DNA from: CAJQQY01 sp964564545
GTDB taxonomy: Bacteria > Bacteroidota > Bacteroidia > Chitinophagales > Saprospiraceae
Assembly (NCBI GenBank): GCA_964564545.1
Contig: CAZMBP010000036.1
Coordinates: 1 to 64,000 of the forward strand
DNA length: 64,000 nt
Direction: 5' to 3'
Shown here: positions 19,101-27,288 of the stretch, in pieces
Numbering within the stretch: the first letter of the stretch is position 1
How the letters are laid out: every line of letters begins with the position of its first letter
Notes under the pieces: generated by a model
Told to the model about the DNA's origin: nothing
Databases searched by the model: none
The model's input: the letters and a program-made list of their open reading frames with translations, nothing else
Program-made: the position numbers and the translations under genes

Positions 19101-19907
19101 AGAAATGAGCCACTTGAATGGCAAAGTAAAGATGAATTGGGTGACTTGATTGAAGAGTACAACCGTTTGATAAAAAAAGTGGAAGAGAGTGCTGAAAAAT
19201 TAGCGCATCAGGAACGGGAAGGTGCTTGGCGTGAGATGGCTAAACAAGTTGCACATGAGATCAAAAATCCTTTAACTCCAATGAAGTTAAGTATTCAGTA
19301 TCTGTTGCATGCTTATCGCTCGAATCCTGAAGATATTTCTCCTTTGTTAAAAAGAGTTTCAGGAACGTTGATTGAGCAGATTGATAACTTGGCTTCGATT
19401 GCCTCTGAGTTTTCTAACTTCGCAAAAATGCCTCGGGCTGATAATCAAAAATTAGTGGTGAATGATTTGGTAAAATCTGTATTTGACTTTTTCAACGAAG
19501 GATCAGAAATGATTGATTTGAGTTTGGAATTACCTGAGAATCAAATCTTTGTTTTTGCAGATAAAAATCATTTGATTCAAGTATTAAATAACTTGATAAA
19601 GAATGCAACGCAAGCGATTCCAGATCATCGTCGTGGAAATATTATGGTATCACTTCTTCAACGAGATCAAACTGCAATCATAAAAGTAAAGGATAATGGA
19701 ACTGGAATTTCTGAAGACAAATGGAATAAGGTTTTCGTTCCAAACTTCACGACAAAGAATTCTGGGACAGGTTTGGGATTAGCCATTTCTAAAAATATTA
19801 TTGAATCTGTGGATGGAAAAATTCACTTTGATTCGATTGTCGATGTTGGAACGGAGTTTTATGTGGAGTTACCAATAGTTGAAATTCGCGCAATGGAAGA
19901 AGTTTAA
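16149..19907 (+). CDS. Large membrane sensor histidine kinase, NtrY-like
   Basis: This protein has 1252 residues. TM1 is near 7-23, followed by a sensor loop. About eight TM helices lie between residues 210 and 460, then an extracytoplasmic domain (480-710), TMs near 716 and 761, a second periplasmic loop, and a TM near 938. The cytoplasmic part has HAMP (about 955-1010), the phospho-accepting H1036 in VAHEIKNPLTPMKLS, an N-box LNNLIKNATQAIPDH, and GTGLGLAIS near 1206. The AWREMAKQVAHEIKNPLTPMKL block is typical of NtrY relatives. No response regulator is adjacent, so its partner is elsewhere. The very long multi-pass sensor is the unusual part. Confidence 0.9.
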   Translation: MTKKQLYLIGLTLLFFFLALGFDFYNQRTVGTQQYASIIEKHLHENEEEVENFFKEKDFIVRQLSNQSTSEDFAKIESLYKKNYTLCIYLEDSLTFWTNNDVTPNRLLLKGDNANLYSGYFKLSNGHYEVLKKSFIQPGLGKYTVFGFIPIKYEYELESSYLENIFKADKNIPKQIAVSEKPSTVEIKNNSGKVLAYLTATTTQVQDPIKQQFLFFLYVCSFVFLGTLINIFAKNISLSRPPWMGFAFLVITVFGLRFISMQMNFTAKFTEISFFKQNFHSSYLGNSLGDLVINIFLLFWIMVFFHTEFRVRPVKGLTNVHRFGLTTLNYFSIILGILMISNVFQHLVFNTDITFDFDHIFSLDKNSFIAIMASLLLLVALFLFSQRIMETILKLGLKKFVRLGALGLASLLAIPIIIKSNSDLPVVEMVIIGYMFNLIFDIYIDNNRPNFIWLVIWLVVFALIPSILLFKYNNDMDFGRRLKYANELSNLKDRMAEESLEKVKKDIKSDQELKKLLKPFPFQANSKDVISIINKHFTDNIYLHNNYQYDFHAYTKFGSALDSFPSAKEKLELKLGEATSTGTNDLKFLSQPNNKNTYLLSFNFFPEGSPNDPINLVLEVERNRRDQSKVFTELLIEKQYKDLNELGIYEYAIYNKNESLIYKEGESYDDKYEFDAIPTPTENPIEIKDGARSHLIYRASNQNLVVISKELPTARRIITLFAFLFVLLLFVILLLVVFNSIFKSLPSIFNFTFDKVMSIRTRIQMAVIVLTVIFFFSIGFVTVRYFSEERENYHEGRLDRKGKAILMDTNFELEDFYSRNGHKDFDYDRMLKRISNVHRMDVNIYDKSGTLISSSESDVFNKGIVSKSMDAMAFNALSRMKKLKYTQEEEHVGSLTYKAAYLPLKLNTINGNKIEIETVAYMGLPYYSKQRELRDDVNVFMGTLLNLYVFLLLIAGAVAIGITNSITRPIARIGEKLKEFKLGKRNEPLEWQSKDELGDLIEEYNRLIKKVEESAEKLAHQEREGAWREMAKQVAHEIKNPLTPMKLSIQYLLHAYRSNPEDISPLLKRVSGTLIEQIDNLASIASEFSNFAKMPRADNQKLVVNDLVKSVFDFFNEGSEMIDLSLELPENQIFVFADKNHLIQVLNNLIKNATQAIPDHRRGNIMVSLLQRDQTAIIKVKDNGTGISEDKWNKVFVPNFTTKNSGTGLGLAISKNIIESVDGKIHFDSIVDVGTEFYVELPIVEIRAMEEV

Positions 19908-19927
19908 AAATTCTAATGCCAATTCGG

Positions 19928-19963
19928 AAAGGTGCTAATGTAAAAATGTTAGCACCTTTTTTT
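19928..19963 (+). terminator. Terminator of the histidine kinase gene
   Basis: AAAGGTGCTAA (19928-19938) pairs with TTAGCACCTTT (19949-19959), with T to 19963. Confidence 0.9.
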
Positions 19964-20227
19964 ATTTTCTAAAAACTACCGTTGAATTAAATAATATGTA
20001 TTTAAATTGGGTTTCGATTCAGAAATAATTCCAACTATCCTAAATTTATTATCACATTCAAAATATTAGTTTGCGATTAAATTTTGATATTGCTACTGGG
20101 ATTTGTTTGGGTATTTTGTTTTTGTAAATGTTTTGTTATAAAAAATGCTTTTACTATTGTTGGTTTTTATTTAAATTTACAAAGTTGATTAAAATAAAAT
20201 CAACTCTTTTTCATTTAAAAACAGCTT
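19964..20227. other. AT-rich gap, nothing recognised
   Basis: No gene, hairpin or clear promoter is seen between the kinase terminator and the next gene. A TTTGGGTATTTTGTTTTTG stretch lies near 20107. Confidence 0.4.
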
Positions 20228-20806
20228 GTGGAAAATAAATTAACCGAAAATATTACGCGCACTTTTGAACTGCCTTTGCCAGATGCTGCCACGATGGATC
20301 AGCAACTCGATCAGATTATTCCAAAAGTTCGACCTTGGGGAGAAGACCTTTATGAACAACAATATTATTTGGATACTCGCTGGTTGGAAATTCGAGATGA
20401 TGATGAATTTCATGAATCGGTCTTGCACATCTTTCGAGACGAAGGGGAATATTTGATTTCTATTGATGGAAATATTACTCCTGGGATTTGGAAGATCTTA
20501 AGTAAGTCGAATACTTTTATTATTGAAAAAGTAGTGGGTGATGCGGTTATAACAAGCGAGCTTTATGATTTAGCTTTTTTAAATAAAGATTTTTTTATTC
20601 TTAGAAAACATGGCGATCAAAAGCGAAAAGGTGGAAAAAAGTATTTTGTTTTAGCACGTGAAAGAGCTGTTCGTGGATTGGAATGGAGGGATGTGATGGA
20701 ACTATTGTATAATCAATATCGGAATAATTCGACTTATATAGTTGCGTTGATTGGGTTAGTGGTTTTGGTTTTGGGGACGTTGGCTTATTCGTTTTTTTAT
20801 AAATAA
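20228..20806 (+). CDS. Hypothetical protein with C-terminal membrane anchor
   Basis: This 192-residue protein is not recognised. A GTG at 20228 gives a natural start (VENKLTENITRTFELPLPD); the next possible start (ATG, residue 23) would cut into the first motif. The body is soluble and acidic, with several Trp (GEDLYEQQYYLDTRWLEIRDD, HIFRDEGEYLISIDGNITPG). The last 20 residues (IVALIGLVVLVLGTLAYSFF) form one TM helix, so it is probably a tail-anchored cytoplasmic protein. It follows the kinase on the same strand but behind a terminator. Confidence 0.65.
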   Translation: MENKLTENITRTFELPLPDAATMDQQLDQIIPKVRPWGEDLYEQQYYLDTRWLEIRDDDEFHESVLHIFRDEGEYLISIDGNITPGIWKILSKSNTFIIEKVVGDAVITSELYDLAFLNKDFFILRKHGDQKRKGGKKYFVLARERAVRGLEWRDVMELLYNQYRNNSTYIVALIGLVVLVLGTLAYSFFYK

Positions 20807-20828
20807 GAATTAAAATGTTCTATATGCC

Positions 20829-21198
20829 GTGGTCTATGAGAAATGGGGCGGGCTGAATTTGGCGAAAAATGTGGGTGCGGGAGCTTGCCTTGTGTCAGGC
20901 ATTTTTTTCGCCGAGAATTTTTAGATTAAATCCAGTCAGTTTAATCTTCTATTTTTTCGACTGAAAAAAGTAACAAGCACTATTACAAGAGCAAAATACT
21001 TTAGAAATAAAAATATGATATTATTATGTATTTAACTTTTACTTTAATTTTTGAAAGAAGTGGATCATGTCAAATTTGTTCTTTTTTCATTGGCAAAAAA
21101 GAACCAAAAACCCTAGGCGAAAAAAATGCCTGACTCCATGCAAGCTCCCGCACCCACATTTTTCGCCATTCCCAACCCACCCATTTCTCATAGAACAC
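20829..21198. repeat. 370-bp palindromic element with long imperfect inverted repeats
   Basis: The arms (20829-20912 and 21116-21198) are about 84 bp. They include a 28-bp perfect match (20861-20888 with 21140-21167) and a 19-bp perfect match (20894-20912 with 21116-21134). The arms are GC-rich compared with the surroundings. The 200-bp centre has two more hairpins: AGATTAAA/TTTAATCT near 20923-20947 and GTTCTTTTTT/AAAAAAGAAC at 21078-21104. There is no open frame. It looks like a non-autonomous or dispersed repeat element. Confidence 0.85.
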
Positions 21199-21276
21199 AA
21201 CTCAAAGAATCATTTGTTTTTTTCTAAAATCGCGAATTGAAATTTTACATCATTAGAGTTTTAATTCGCCAATTAT

Positions 21277-24198
21277 TTATCGAATAAGCGATAATTCACC
21301 AGACAAAGATTGTGTGCTTCCATCTATTCTTTCCACTTCAACAACATAGACATAAACTCCATCTAGCATTTTTTTATTTTTAAAACGTCCATCCCAACCT
21401 GTACTTGAAGTATTTGGGAGAAGATTTTCTTCTTCGAAAACTAACTCTCCCCATCTATCAAAGATTTTCAAATAGTTAATTTTAGAAATGGAAGCTCCGC
21501 TGAAAATTGTAAAAAGATCATTAAAACCATCATCGTTTGGAGAAAAAGCATTTGGAATAAATACATCAAGTGTACGGTCAACCTCTATTTCTATGGCTTT
21601 TTTAGATAAACAACCATTTATATCTGAAGCTACTATCTCATAAATTATAGATTGAAATGGATTGGAAACAACAGATAAACAAGTATCACAATTCAAATAC
21701 GTAGAAGGTTGCCACACTATATTTGGTTGAGAAATATTTGTAATCAATTGAAGTTCTAGACTGTCTCCTAAATCAATTTTATGATAATTCTGAATTTCTA
21801 AGGTTGGTTCTATTAGTTGATCAATGTTTATTGTAAGCTCCTTTTGACAACCATTTACATCTTCAACAACCAAATTATAATTCCCACTTTCCAAATCGTT
21901 AAATAAAAATGATTGCTGCATTGAACTGCCATTAAGTGAAAACAGATAAGGTTCAGTTCCTCCTTCAACATTATTAATTTGAATTTCTGCATCCTTATAA
22001 TTGTAACACGTTGGAGGAGTTATCGAATAATTTATTTCTAATTCCTCTATCTCTACTTCTATCTCATCTATCAGTTCACAGTTATTGCTATCTGTAACAG
22101 TTACCCAAAATATATTCTCCTCTCCTACCTCTATAATTGGAATTATTTCACCTGTTGACCATAAGTAGGTGTCAAAAGGATTTGTAGAAATTTCAACTTG
22201 TCCTCCATCGCAAAGACTTCCTGTAGTCATAAAATTAATTGGATTCACATCAAACAATTCAAGACTTAATGATACGATACTATCACATCCACTCGAAGAA
22301 ATATAAGTATTGACCACAATGGTATCTTCATCCAATAATTCTCCATTCCATAAAAAGTTATCGCCTGGACATATTTTCTCCGTAAAATTAGTTGTGATGA
22401 TTTCTGTAAAACTTAATTCATAACAATGTGTATAATCACAACCATTTGAAAAAACAACCATTTGACAAAAAGTCGTATCCGAGGTAAACTCTAGATTGAA
22501 TAATTCAAAAGTTTCCCCTTCACATAGGCTAATTGAATCATTTAAAAAATTAGGAAATCCCTCTTCTAAAATAAAGGAATCAAAAGCTTCGCATCCATTT
22601 TGATCAGTCAACGTTACTGAGTAAATACCTGGATTTATTCCATAATTGAAATTGGAAGTACTTCCATTGCTCCACAAAAAATCATACGATATAGTTCCTC
22701 CATCTCCTACTACTGAAAGTTGTCCTCCATTTTCACAAACGACTAAATCGCCATCATTGATTATGGAAACATTCAGAGAATCTGGTTGAGATAAAACTAT
22801 ATTGTTTTCAGTTGCGCTACAACCATATTTGTCTGTAACTGTGATTTGGTATTGCCCTTCCGATAAATTTGAAATGGAATCAGTATCTAAATTATTATTC
22901 CACAAGAAAGAATAAGGTTCCGTTCCGCCATCAGGAATCACATTTAGTTGACCATCATTATTGCCGAAGCAAGTAATAGAATCGATCGAAATGTTTAATG
23001 ATACTTCTGAGTTTCCAAAAAGTATAGTTGAGAGAGCTGGAGGACTTTCAACGTCAAAAGAATATGAAATGACTTCAATATTCACAGAGTTAGAAGATAA
23101 AGTAGGAGCTGTACTATTATATAAAATCTCAGTCATTGCATTTTCGAAATCTACAATTGTAGCTGTACCGTTATTGACTAGAGTTAAATTGGGAGTACCT
23201 CCACCAATTATTGAAATGTTATTTGCATCGGCTAAATTTAATGACTGATAAATATAATTTGGATTCAATATTTTAAGGTGAATAGAATCCACATGATCCA
23301 ATTCAGAGTAAATACTAATATCATCATCTGCAATATTAACTGGTAGCACACACACTTTTCCTATCGTAACATCATTTCCAAATGCTCCCGAATCATCGTT
23401 TGCATCAAGATCAAGCGTTACATCACATTGAGGAATATGACATTCATCCATCGACGCCAAGCCGACTATAAACCGATCAGATTGGCATACTTCTATTAAA
23501 GTCTCATTATCAAAATCAACTTCATAAATTATAGATCCTGTGGCATTAATTCCTGTGGCATAAGTAATAAAGCTATCACAGTCTATTTCGACGGTTGCTA
23601 ATCCATGTATTTCAGGAGTTCCAGGTGGGAAATCGAAAGCAACAGTACTATTAGCAGGATCATCAATATTTACTTCTACTAATGAATTTGAGATAGTGGA
23701 CATATACAATTTTCCTTCTCGATAAGTTAAGTCTCCGGCTGCTTGCATGGATGGAGGGAAATCACCTAGATAAGTAGATTGAGAATATCCAACAGTTACA
23801 TCCCATAACCCAATTCCCGCGGCATATATTTTTCCTAAATTTGTACATGTTAAAGCTGTGACGTCAATTGTCAAATAATCTAACCCAAAAGCGGAAAGAT
23901 AGAAATCGTTCCAAGGGAAATAATTTACTTTCATTACAGACGGTTGAATCGAAGGATTTGTTGAGGAGAATGGTATAAAGATATAGGTATCACCTAATGG
24001 ATCAAAAGTTATATCTGTAAAAAATGAGTACTGTGTTTCCGCAATTAAACTATCAGAACAATCATTTGGATCAAATAAACCAATTTCCACTCCTCCATTT
24101 GGACTATCTACTTTTAAAGCCACATACTGGATATTTTGTGAAAACAAATAAGAAGGAATACAATGAAAAATAATAAAAAAGGAGAGATACGTTTTCAT
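21277..24198 (-). CDS. T9SS type B (CHU_C) secreted protein with SprB-like repeats
   Basis: This 973-residue protein begins with a signal peptide (residues 1-20, ending FSQN). A propeller-like region of about 250 residues follows. Next come repeated modules of the SprB/PKD-like type, recognised by ITCFGNNDGQLNV, GGTEPYSFLWNN, and GQYQITVTDKYGCSA, repeated as GIYSVTLTDQNGCEA and GNYNLVVEDVNGCQK. The last 90 residues are the gliding-motility-associated C-terminal domain: FIPNAFSPNDDGFND, IFDRWGELVFE, and GWDGRFKNKKMLDGVYVYVVE. This end directs T9SS export and surface attachment. It probably acts as an adhesin-like surface protein; no partner PorP/SprF gene is adjacent. Confidence 0.9.
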   Translation of the reverse strand: MKTYLSFFIIFHCIPSYLFSQNIQYVALKVDSPNGGVEIGLFDPNDCSDSLIAETQYSFFTDITFDPLGDTYIFIPFSSTNPSIQPSVMKVNYFPWNDFYLSAFGLDYLTIDVTALTCTNLGKIYAAGIGLWDVTVGYSQSTYLGDFPPSMQAAGDLTYREGKLYMSTISNSLVEVNIDDPANSTVAFDFPPGTPEIHGLATVEIDCDSFITYATGINATGSIIYEVDFDNETLIEVCQSDRFIVGLASMDECHIPQCDVTLDLDANDDSGAFGNDVTIGKVCVLPVNIADDDISIYSELDHVDSIHLKILNPNYIYQSLNLADANNISIIGGGTPNLTLVNNGTATIVDFENAMTEILYNSTAPTLSSNSVNIEVISYSFDVESPPALSTILFGNSEVSLNISIDSITCFGNNDGQLNVIPDGGTEPYSFLWNNNLDTDSISNLSEGQYQITVTDKYGCSATENNIVLSQPDSLNVSIINDGDLVVCENGGQLSVVGDGGTISYDFLWSNGSTSNFNYGINPGIYSVTLTDQNGCEAFDSFILEEGFPNFLNDSISLCEGETFELFNLEFTSDTTFCQMVVFSNGCDYTHCYELSFTEIITTNFTEKICPGDNFLWNGELLDEDTIVVNTYISSSGCDSIVSLSLELFDVNPINFMTTGSLCDGGQVEISTNPFDTYLWSTGEIIPIIEVGEENIFWVTVTDSNNCELIDEIEVEIEELEINYSITPPTCYNYKDAEIQINNVEGGTEPYLFSLNGSSMQQSFLFNDLESGNYNLVVEDVNGCQKELTINIDQLIEPTLEIQNYHKIDLGDSLELQLITNISQPNIVWQPSTYLNCDTCLSVVSNPFQSIIYEIVASDINGCLSKKAIEIEVDRTLDVFIPNAFSPNDDGFNDLFTIFSGASISKINYLKIFDRWGELVFEEENLLPNTSSTGWDGRFKNKKMLDGVYVYVVEVERIDGSTQSLSGELSLIR

Positions 24199-24293
24199 AA
24201 ACTTTATTAATTATAGATTTTGTAGAGTAAAGATAAAATTTCAAATAGAATTTACCAATCTACCCTACTCTTTCGCTATACATTTTTTTATAA

Positions 24294-24336
24294 AAAAACA
24301 AAACGCCCCATCCCGATTACTCGAAATGAGGCGTTT
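24294..24336 (-). terminator. Terminator of sucD with an inner CCCGA hairpin
   Basis: AAACGCC (24301-24307) pairs with GGCGTTT (24330-24336), and the minus strand continues into T7. The inner part, CCCGA-TTAC-TCGAA, resembles the RNase P hairpins. Confidence 0.85.
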
Positions 24337-24357
24337 AATATTTTTCTAAAAAAGAAA

Positions 24358-25248
24358 TTAGCCAGCAGCTACTCCTGCTTCCGCTAATGCTTTTATCATT
24401 GTCTCACCAATCATTGCAGGAGAATTCACAACATGAATTCCACACTCTGCCATAATTTTCATTTTTGCTTCTGCAGTATCTTCAGCACCACCTACGATAG
24501 CTCCAGCGTGTCCCATTGTTCTACCTTTAGGAGCAGTTTGACCTGCGATAAAACCAACAACTGGTTTAGTTCCATTTTCTTTAATCCAATGAGCAGCATC
24601 TGCTTCCATGCTCCCTCCGATCTCACCGATCATTACGATAGCATCCGTATCTGGATCTTCCATCAATAACTGAACAGCTTGTTGAGTTGTAGTTCCAATA
24701 ATTGGATCACCACCGATTCCGATACAAGTTGATTGTCCTAAACCAGCTTTTGTGATTTGATCAACAGCTTCGTAAGTCAATGTACCTGATCGAGAAACGA
24801 TTCCGATACGTCCTGGATTATGAATAAACCCTGGCATAATACCAACTTTCGCTTCACCTGGTGTCATTACACCTGGGCAGTTTGGACCAACCATTCGGCA
24901 ATCTTTATCCGATAAAAATGCATTCACTTTTACCATATCTTGAACTGGAATACCTTCTGTAATACAAATAATCACTTTGATTCCAGCTGCAGCAGCTTCC
25001 ATAATTGCATCGGCAGCAAATGCTGGTGGAACAAAAATAATAGAAGTATCTGCTCCTACTTTTTCTACAGCTTCAGCAACTGTATTAAAAACTGGGCGAT
25101 CCAAATGAGTATTTCCACCCTTTCCAGGAGTCACACCACCTACTACAGGTGTTCCATATTCGATCATTTGACCAGCATGAAATGTACCTTCTTTTCCAGT
25201 AAATCCTTGAACGATAATTTTGGAATCTTTTCCTACTAAAACTGCCAT
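24358..25248 (-). CDS. sucD: Succinyl-CoA ligase (ADP-forming) alpha subunit
   Basis: This 296-residue subunit couples succinyl-CoA cleavage to nucleotide phosphorylation in the TCA cycle. It binds CoA through the N-terminal Rossmann domain (KIIVQGFTGKEGTFHAGQM, residues 8-26). The phosphohistidine loop is GRTMGHAGAIVGG, and GPNCPGVMTP and VSRSGTLTYE are conserved. sucC is not next to it. It is the last gene of a minus-strand series eno, FtsB/DivIC-like, sucD, 58 bases after the latter. Confidence 0.96.
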   Translation of the reverse strand: MAVLVGKDSKIIVQGFTGKEGTFHAGQMIEYGTPVVGGVTPGKGGNTHLDRPVFNTVAEAVEKVGADTSIIFVPPAFAADAIMEAAAAGIKVIICITEGIPVQDMVKVNAFLSDKDCRMVGPNCPGVMTPGEAKVGIMPGFIHNPGRIGIVSRSGTLTYEAVDQITKAGLGQSTCIGIGGDPIIGTTTQQAVQLLMEDPDTDAIVMIGEIGGSMEADAAHWIKENGTKPVVGFIAGQTAPKGRTMGHAGAIVGGAEDTAEAKMKIMAECGIHVVNSPAMIGETMIKALAEAGVAAG

Positions 25249-25306
25249 TTTTATTTTTTTATTAGTTTAAATTTAATTTGTAGTTCTATATATCTAAAGT
25301 AAAATA

Positions 25307-25624
25307 TTACTCTGTGTCTTCTTCGAAAATGAAAACATCTTCGTTGTTTTTTTTCATAAAGTAATGCTCTCTTGCATACTTTTCGATATTGAGTTGCAAA
25401 TCTTTTTTGTCTTCTTTGACCTGTTCAATCTGCTCAATATAATAATCCCTATCGGCCTCCATTTGTTGAACCTTTTGACTTAATCCCCAATTTTCATATA
25501 ATCCATGTTTGTCAAAAAAAACCATCCACATGGTCAAAAAGACAAGCACTAAGAAATACTTGTTTCTTAGCGGAGCAGGGATTGCTCGAGTAATGGGTTT
25601 AAATGGATTATTTCTCACAGCCAT
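25307..25624 (-). CDS. FtsB/DivIC-like septum formation initiator
   Basis: This small 105-residue bitopic protein has a basic cytosolic start and one TM helix (about residues 24-41, FLVLVFLTMWMVFF). A coiled coil (about 48-85, QKVQQMEADRDYYIEQIEQ) is followed by the EKYAREHYFMKKNNEDVFIFEE end seen in FtsB/DivIC homologues. In the divisome such proteins join FtsL and FtsQ. Placement next to eno is typical for this family. The tail is acidic. Confidence 0.88.
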   Translation of the reverse strand: MAVRNNPFKPITRAIPAPLRNKYFLVLVFLTMWMVFFDKHGLYENWGLSQKVQQMEADRDYYIEQIEQVKEDKKDLQLNIEKYAREHYFMKKNNEDVFIFEEDTE

Positions 25625-25667
25625 AGTCTAGGCATTTTTTTCAACGGCAAATATAAGGATTTTTTTT

Positions 25668-25755
25668 AACGGTGAACGGCTAACGGTGAATGATTAATCC
25701 CATTTATGAATTACTATTCTGGGGATATTAACCATTCACCGTTCACCATTAACTG
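25668..25755. repeat. Intergenic word-repeat hairpin between eno and the FtsB/DivIC-like gene
   Basis: TAACGGTGAATGATTAAT (25681-25698) pairs with 25727-25744 (one G-U), and further GGTGAACGG words lie on both sides. The hairpin ends directly at the eno stop codon. Confidence 0.7.
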
Positions 25756-27039
25756 TTATCCAAGAAGTGCTTTTCCAGGGTAAATCGCTGCATCTCCTAA
25801 TTCTTCTTGAATTCGCAACAATTGATTGTATTTCGCGATTCTGTCAGATCTTGAAGCAGAACCTGTTTTGATTTGTCCAGTATTTAAAGCAACTGCTAAA
25901 TCAGCAATCGTTGTATCTTCAGTTTCACCAGATCGGTGACTCATTACAGATGTGAATGAGTGACGATTTGCCAAGTTCACCGCTTCAATAGTTTCAGTCA
26001 ATGAACCGATTTGATTTACTTTGATCAAAATTGAATTGGCTGATGCTTCTTCAATTCCTCTTTGCAATCGAGTTGTATTGGTTACAAAAAGATCATCTCC
26101 AACTAGTTGACATCTATCTCCGATAGAGGCAGTCAATGCATTCCAGCCACTCCAGTCATCTTCATCTAATCCATCTTCAATTGATAAAATTGGATATTTA
26201 TCCACCCACTCTTTCCAATAGTTAACCATCTCAGAGCTAGTAAGTTTATCTCCAGTTGAAGAAGCGAAATGGTAAACTTTTTCTTCTGCATTATAAAACT
26301 CAGAAGCGGCAGCATCCATAGCAATCAAAATATCTTCACCAGGTTTGTAACCTGCTTTTTCAATTGATTGCAAAACGATTTCTATTGCTTCGTGATTTGA
26401 TTTAATATTTGGAGCAAAACCACCTTCGTCACCTACGTTAGTTGAGTAACCTTTTGATTTTAATACGCTTTTCAAATTATGAAAAACCTCTACTCCCATT
26501 CTTAATCCTTCAGAAAAAATCTCTGCTCCTACTGGCATAATCATGAACTCTTGGAAATCAATGCTATTATCTGCATGTGATCCTCCATTCAAAATATTCA
26601 TCATTGGCACAGGCAAAACATGTGCATTTACACCACCTAAATATCTATAAAGAGGTTGCCCCAATTCAGCAGCAGCAGCTTTCGCTACAGCTAGTGAAAC
26701 CCCTAAAATTGCATTCGCTCCCAACTTCGATTTATTCGCCGTTCCATCTAATGCCAACATTGTTTGGTCGATCTCTCTTTGTTCAAAAATACTTGAACCA
26801 ATCAAATTATCTCTAATTTCTTCTTCTACATTAGCACAGGCTTTTAAAACACCTTTTCCAAGATATCTTGATTTGTCTCCATCTCTTAATTCAACAGCTT
26901 CATACTTTCCAGTAGATGCACCTGAAGGAACTGCAGCAAGGCCTGTATGACCTGTCTCTGTAACTACTTCAACTTCTACAGTTGGATTTCCTCGAGAGTC
27001 TAATATTTCTCTTGCGTGAATGTCGATAATTGCACTCAT
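25756..27039 (-). CDS. eno: Enolase
   Basis: This 427-residue glycolytic enzyme converts 2-phosphoglycerate to phosphoenolpyruvate. The start is IDIHAREILDSRGNPTVEVE. The Mg-binding and catalytic segments SIEDGLDEDDW, LVGDDLFVTN, LIKVNQIGSLTE and MSHRSGETEDTTIADLAV are all present. Length is standard, with no tail. The upstream region shows only a weak -7 match (TTTCTTTG near 27153). A word-repeat hairpin separates it from the FtsB/DivIC-like gene. Confidence 0.98.
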   Translation of the reverse strand: MSAIIDIHAREILDSRGNPTVEVEVVTETGHTGLAAVPSGASTGKYEAVELRDGDKSRYLGKGVLKACANVEEEIRDNLIGSSIFEQREIDQTMLALDGTANKSKLGANAILGVSLAVAKAAAAELGQPLYRYLGGVNAHVLPVPMMNILNGGSHADNSIDFQEFMIMPVGAEIFSEGLRMGVEVFHNLKSVLKSKGYSTNVGDEGGFAPNIKSNHEAIEIVLQSIEKAGYKPGEDILIAMDAAASEFYNAEEKVYHFASSTGDKLTSSEMVNYWKEWVDKYPILSIEDGLDEDDWSGWNALTASIGDRCQLVGDDLFVTNTTRLQRGIEEASANSILIKVNQIGSLTETIEAVNLANRHSFTSVMSHRSGETEDTTIADLAVALNTGQIKTGSASRSDRIAKYNQLLRIQEELGDAAIYPGKALLG

Positions 27040-27226
27040 TTTTAAATTGGTTTTTTAACTCTGTTTTAAAACAGAATTGATTTGAAAAAAATAGGTTTCT
27101 CTTTCTTGATTAAGATTGGTTAGTGCATTCAAAATGGGTAGTTTTGAAGGTGCAAAGAAACGAAAAATTTGGGGGGAATTGAAGTTTTGAAAAGAACAAA
27201 ATTTATCTTTTTACGCTGAAAAAAAA

Positions 27227-27266
27227 TACAAAAGCGAGCTTTAAAGTTTAAAGCTCGCTTCTGTAT
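27227..27266 (-). terminator. Terminator of the broken T9SS gene
   Basis: AAGCGAGCTTTAAA pairs with TTTAAAGCTCGCTT, with outer ATACA/TGTAT pairing. The minus strand continues into eight T. Confidence 0.9.
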
Positions 27267-27288
27267 TTAATGATTTTTATTCAAAATA

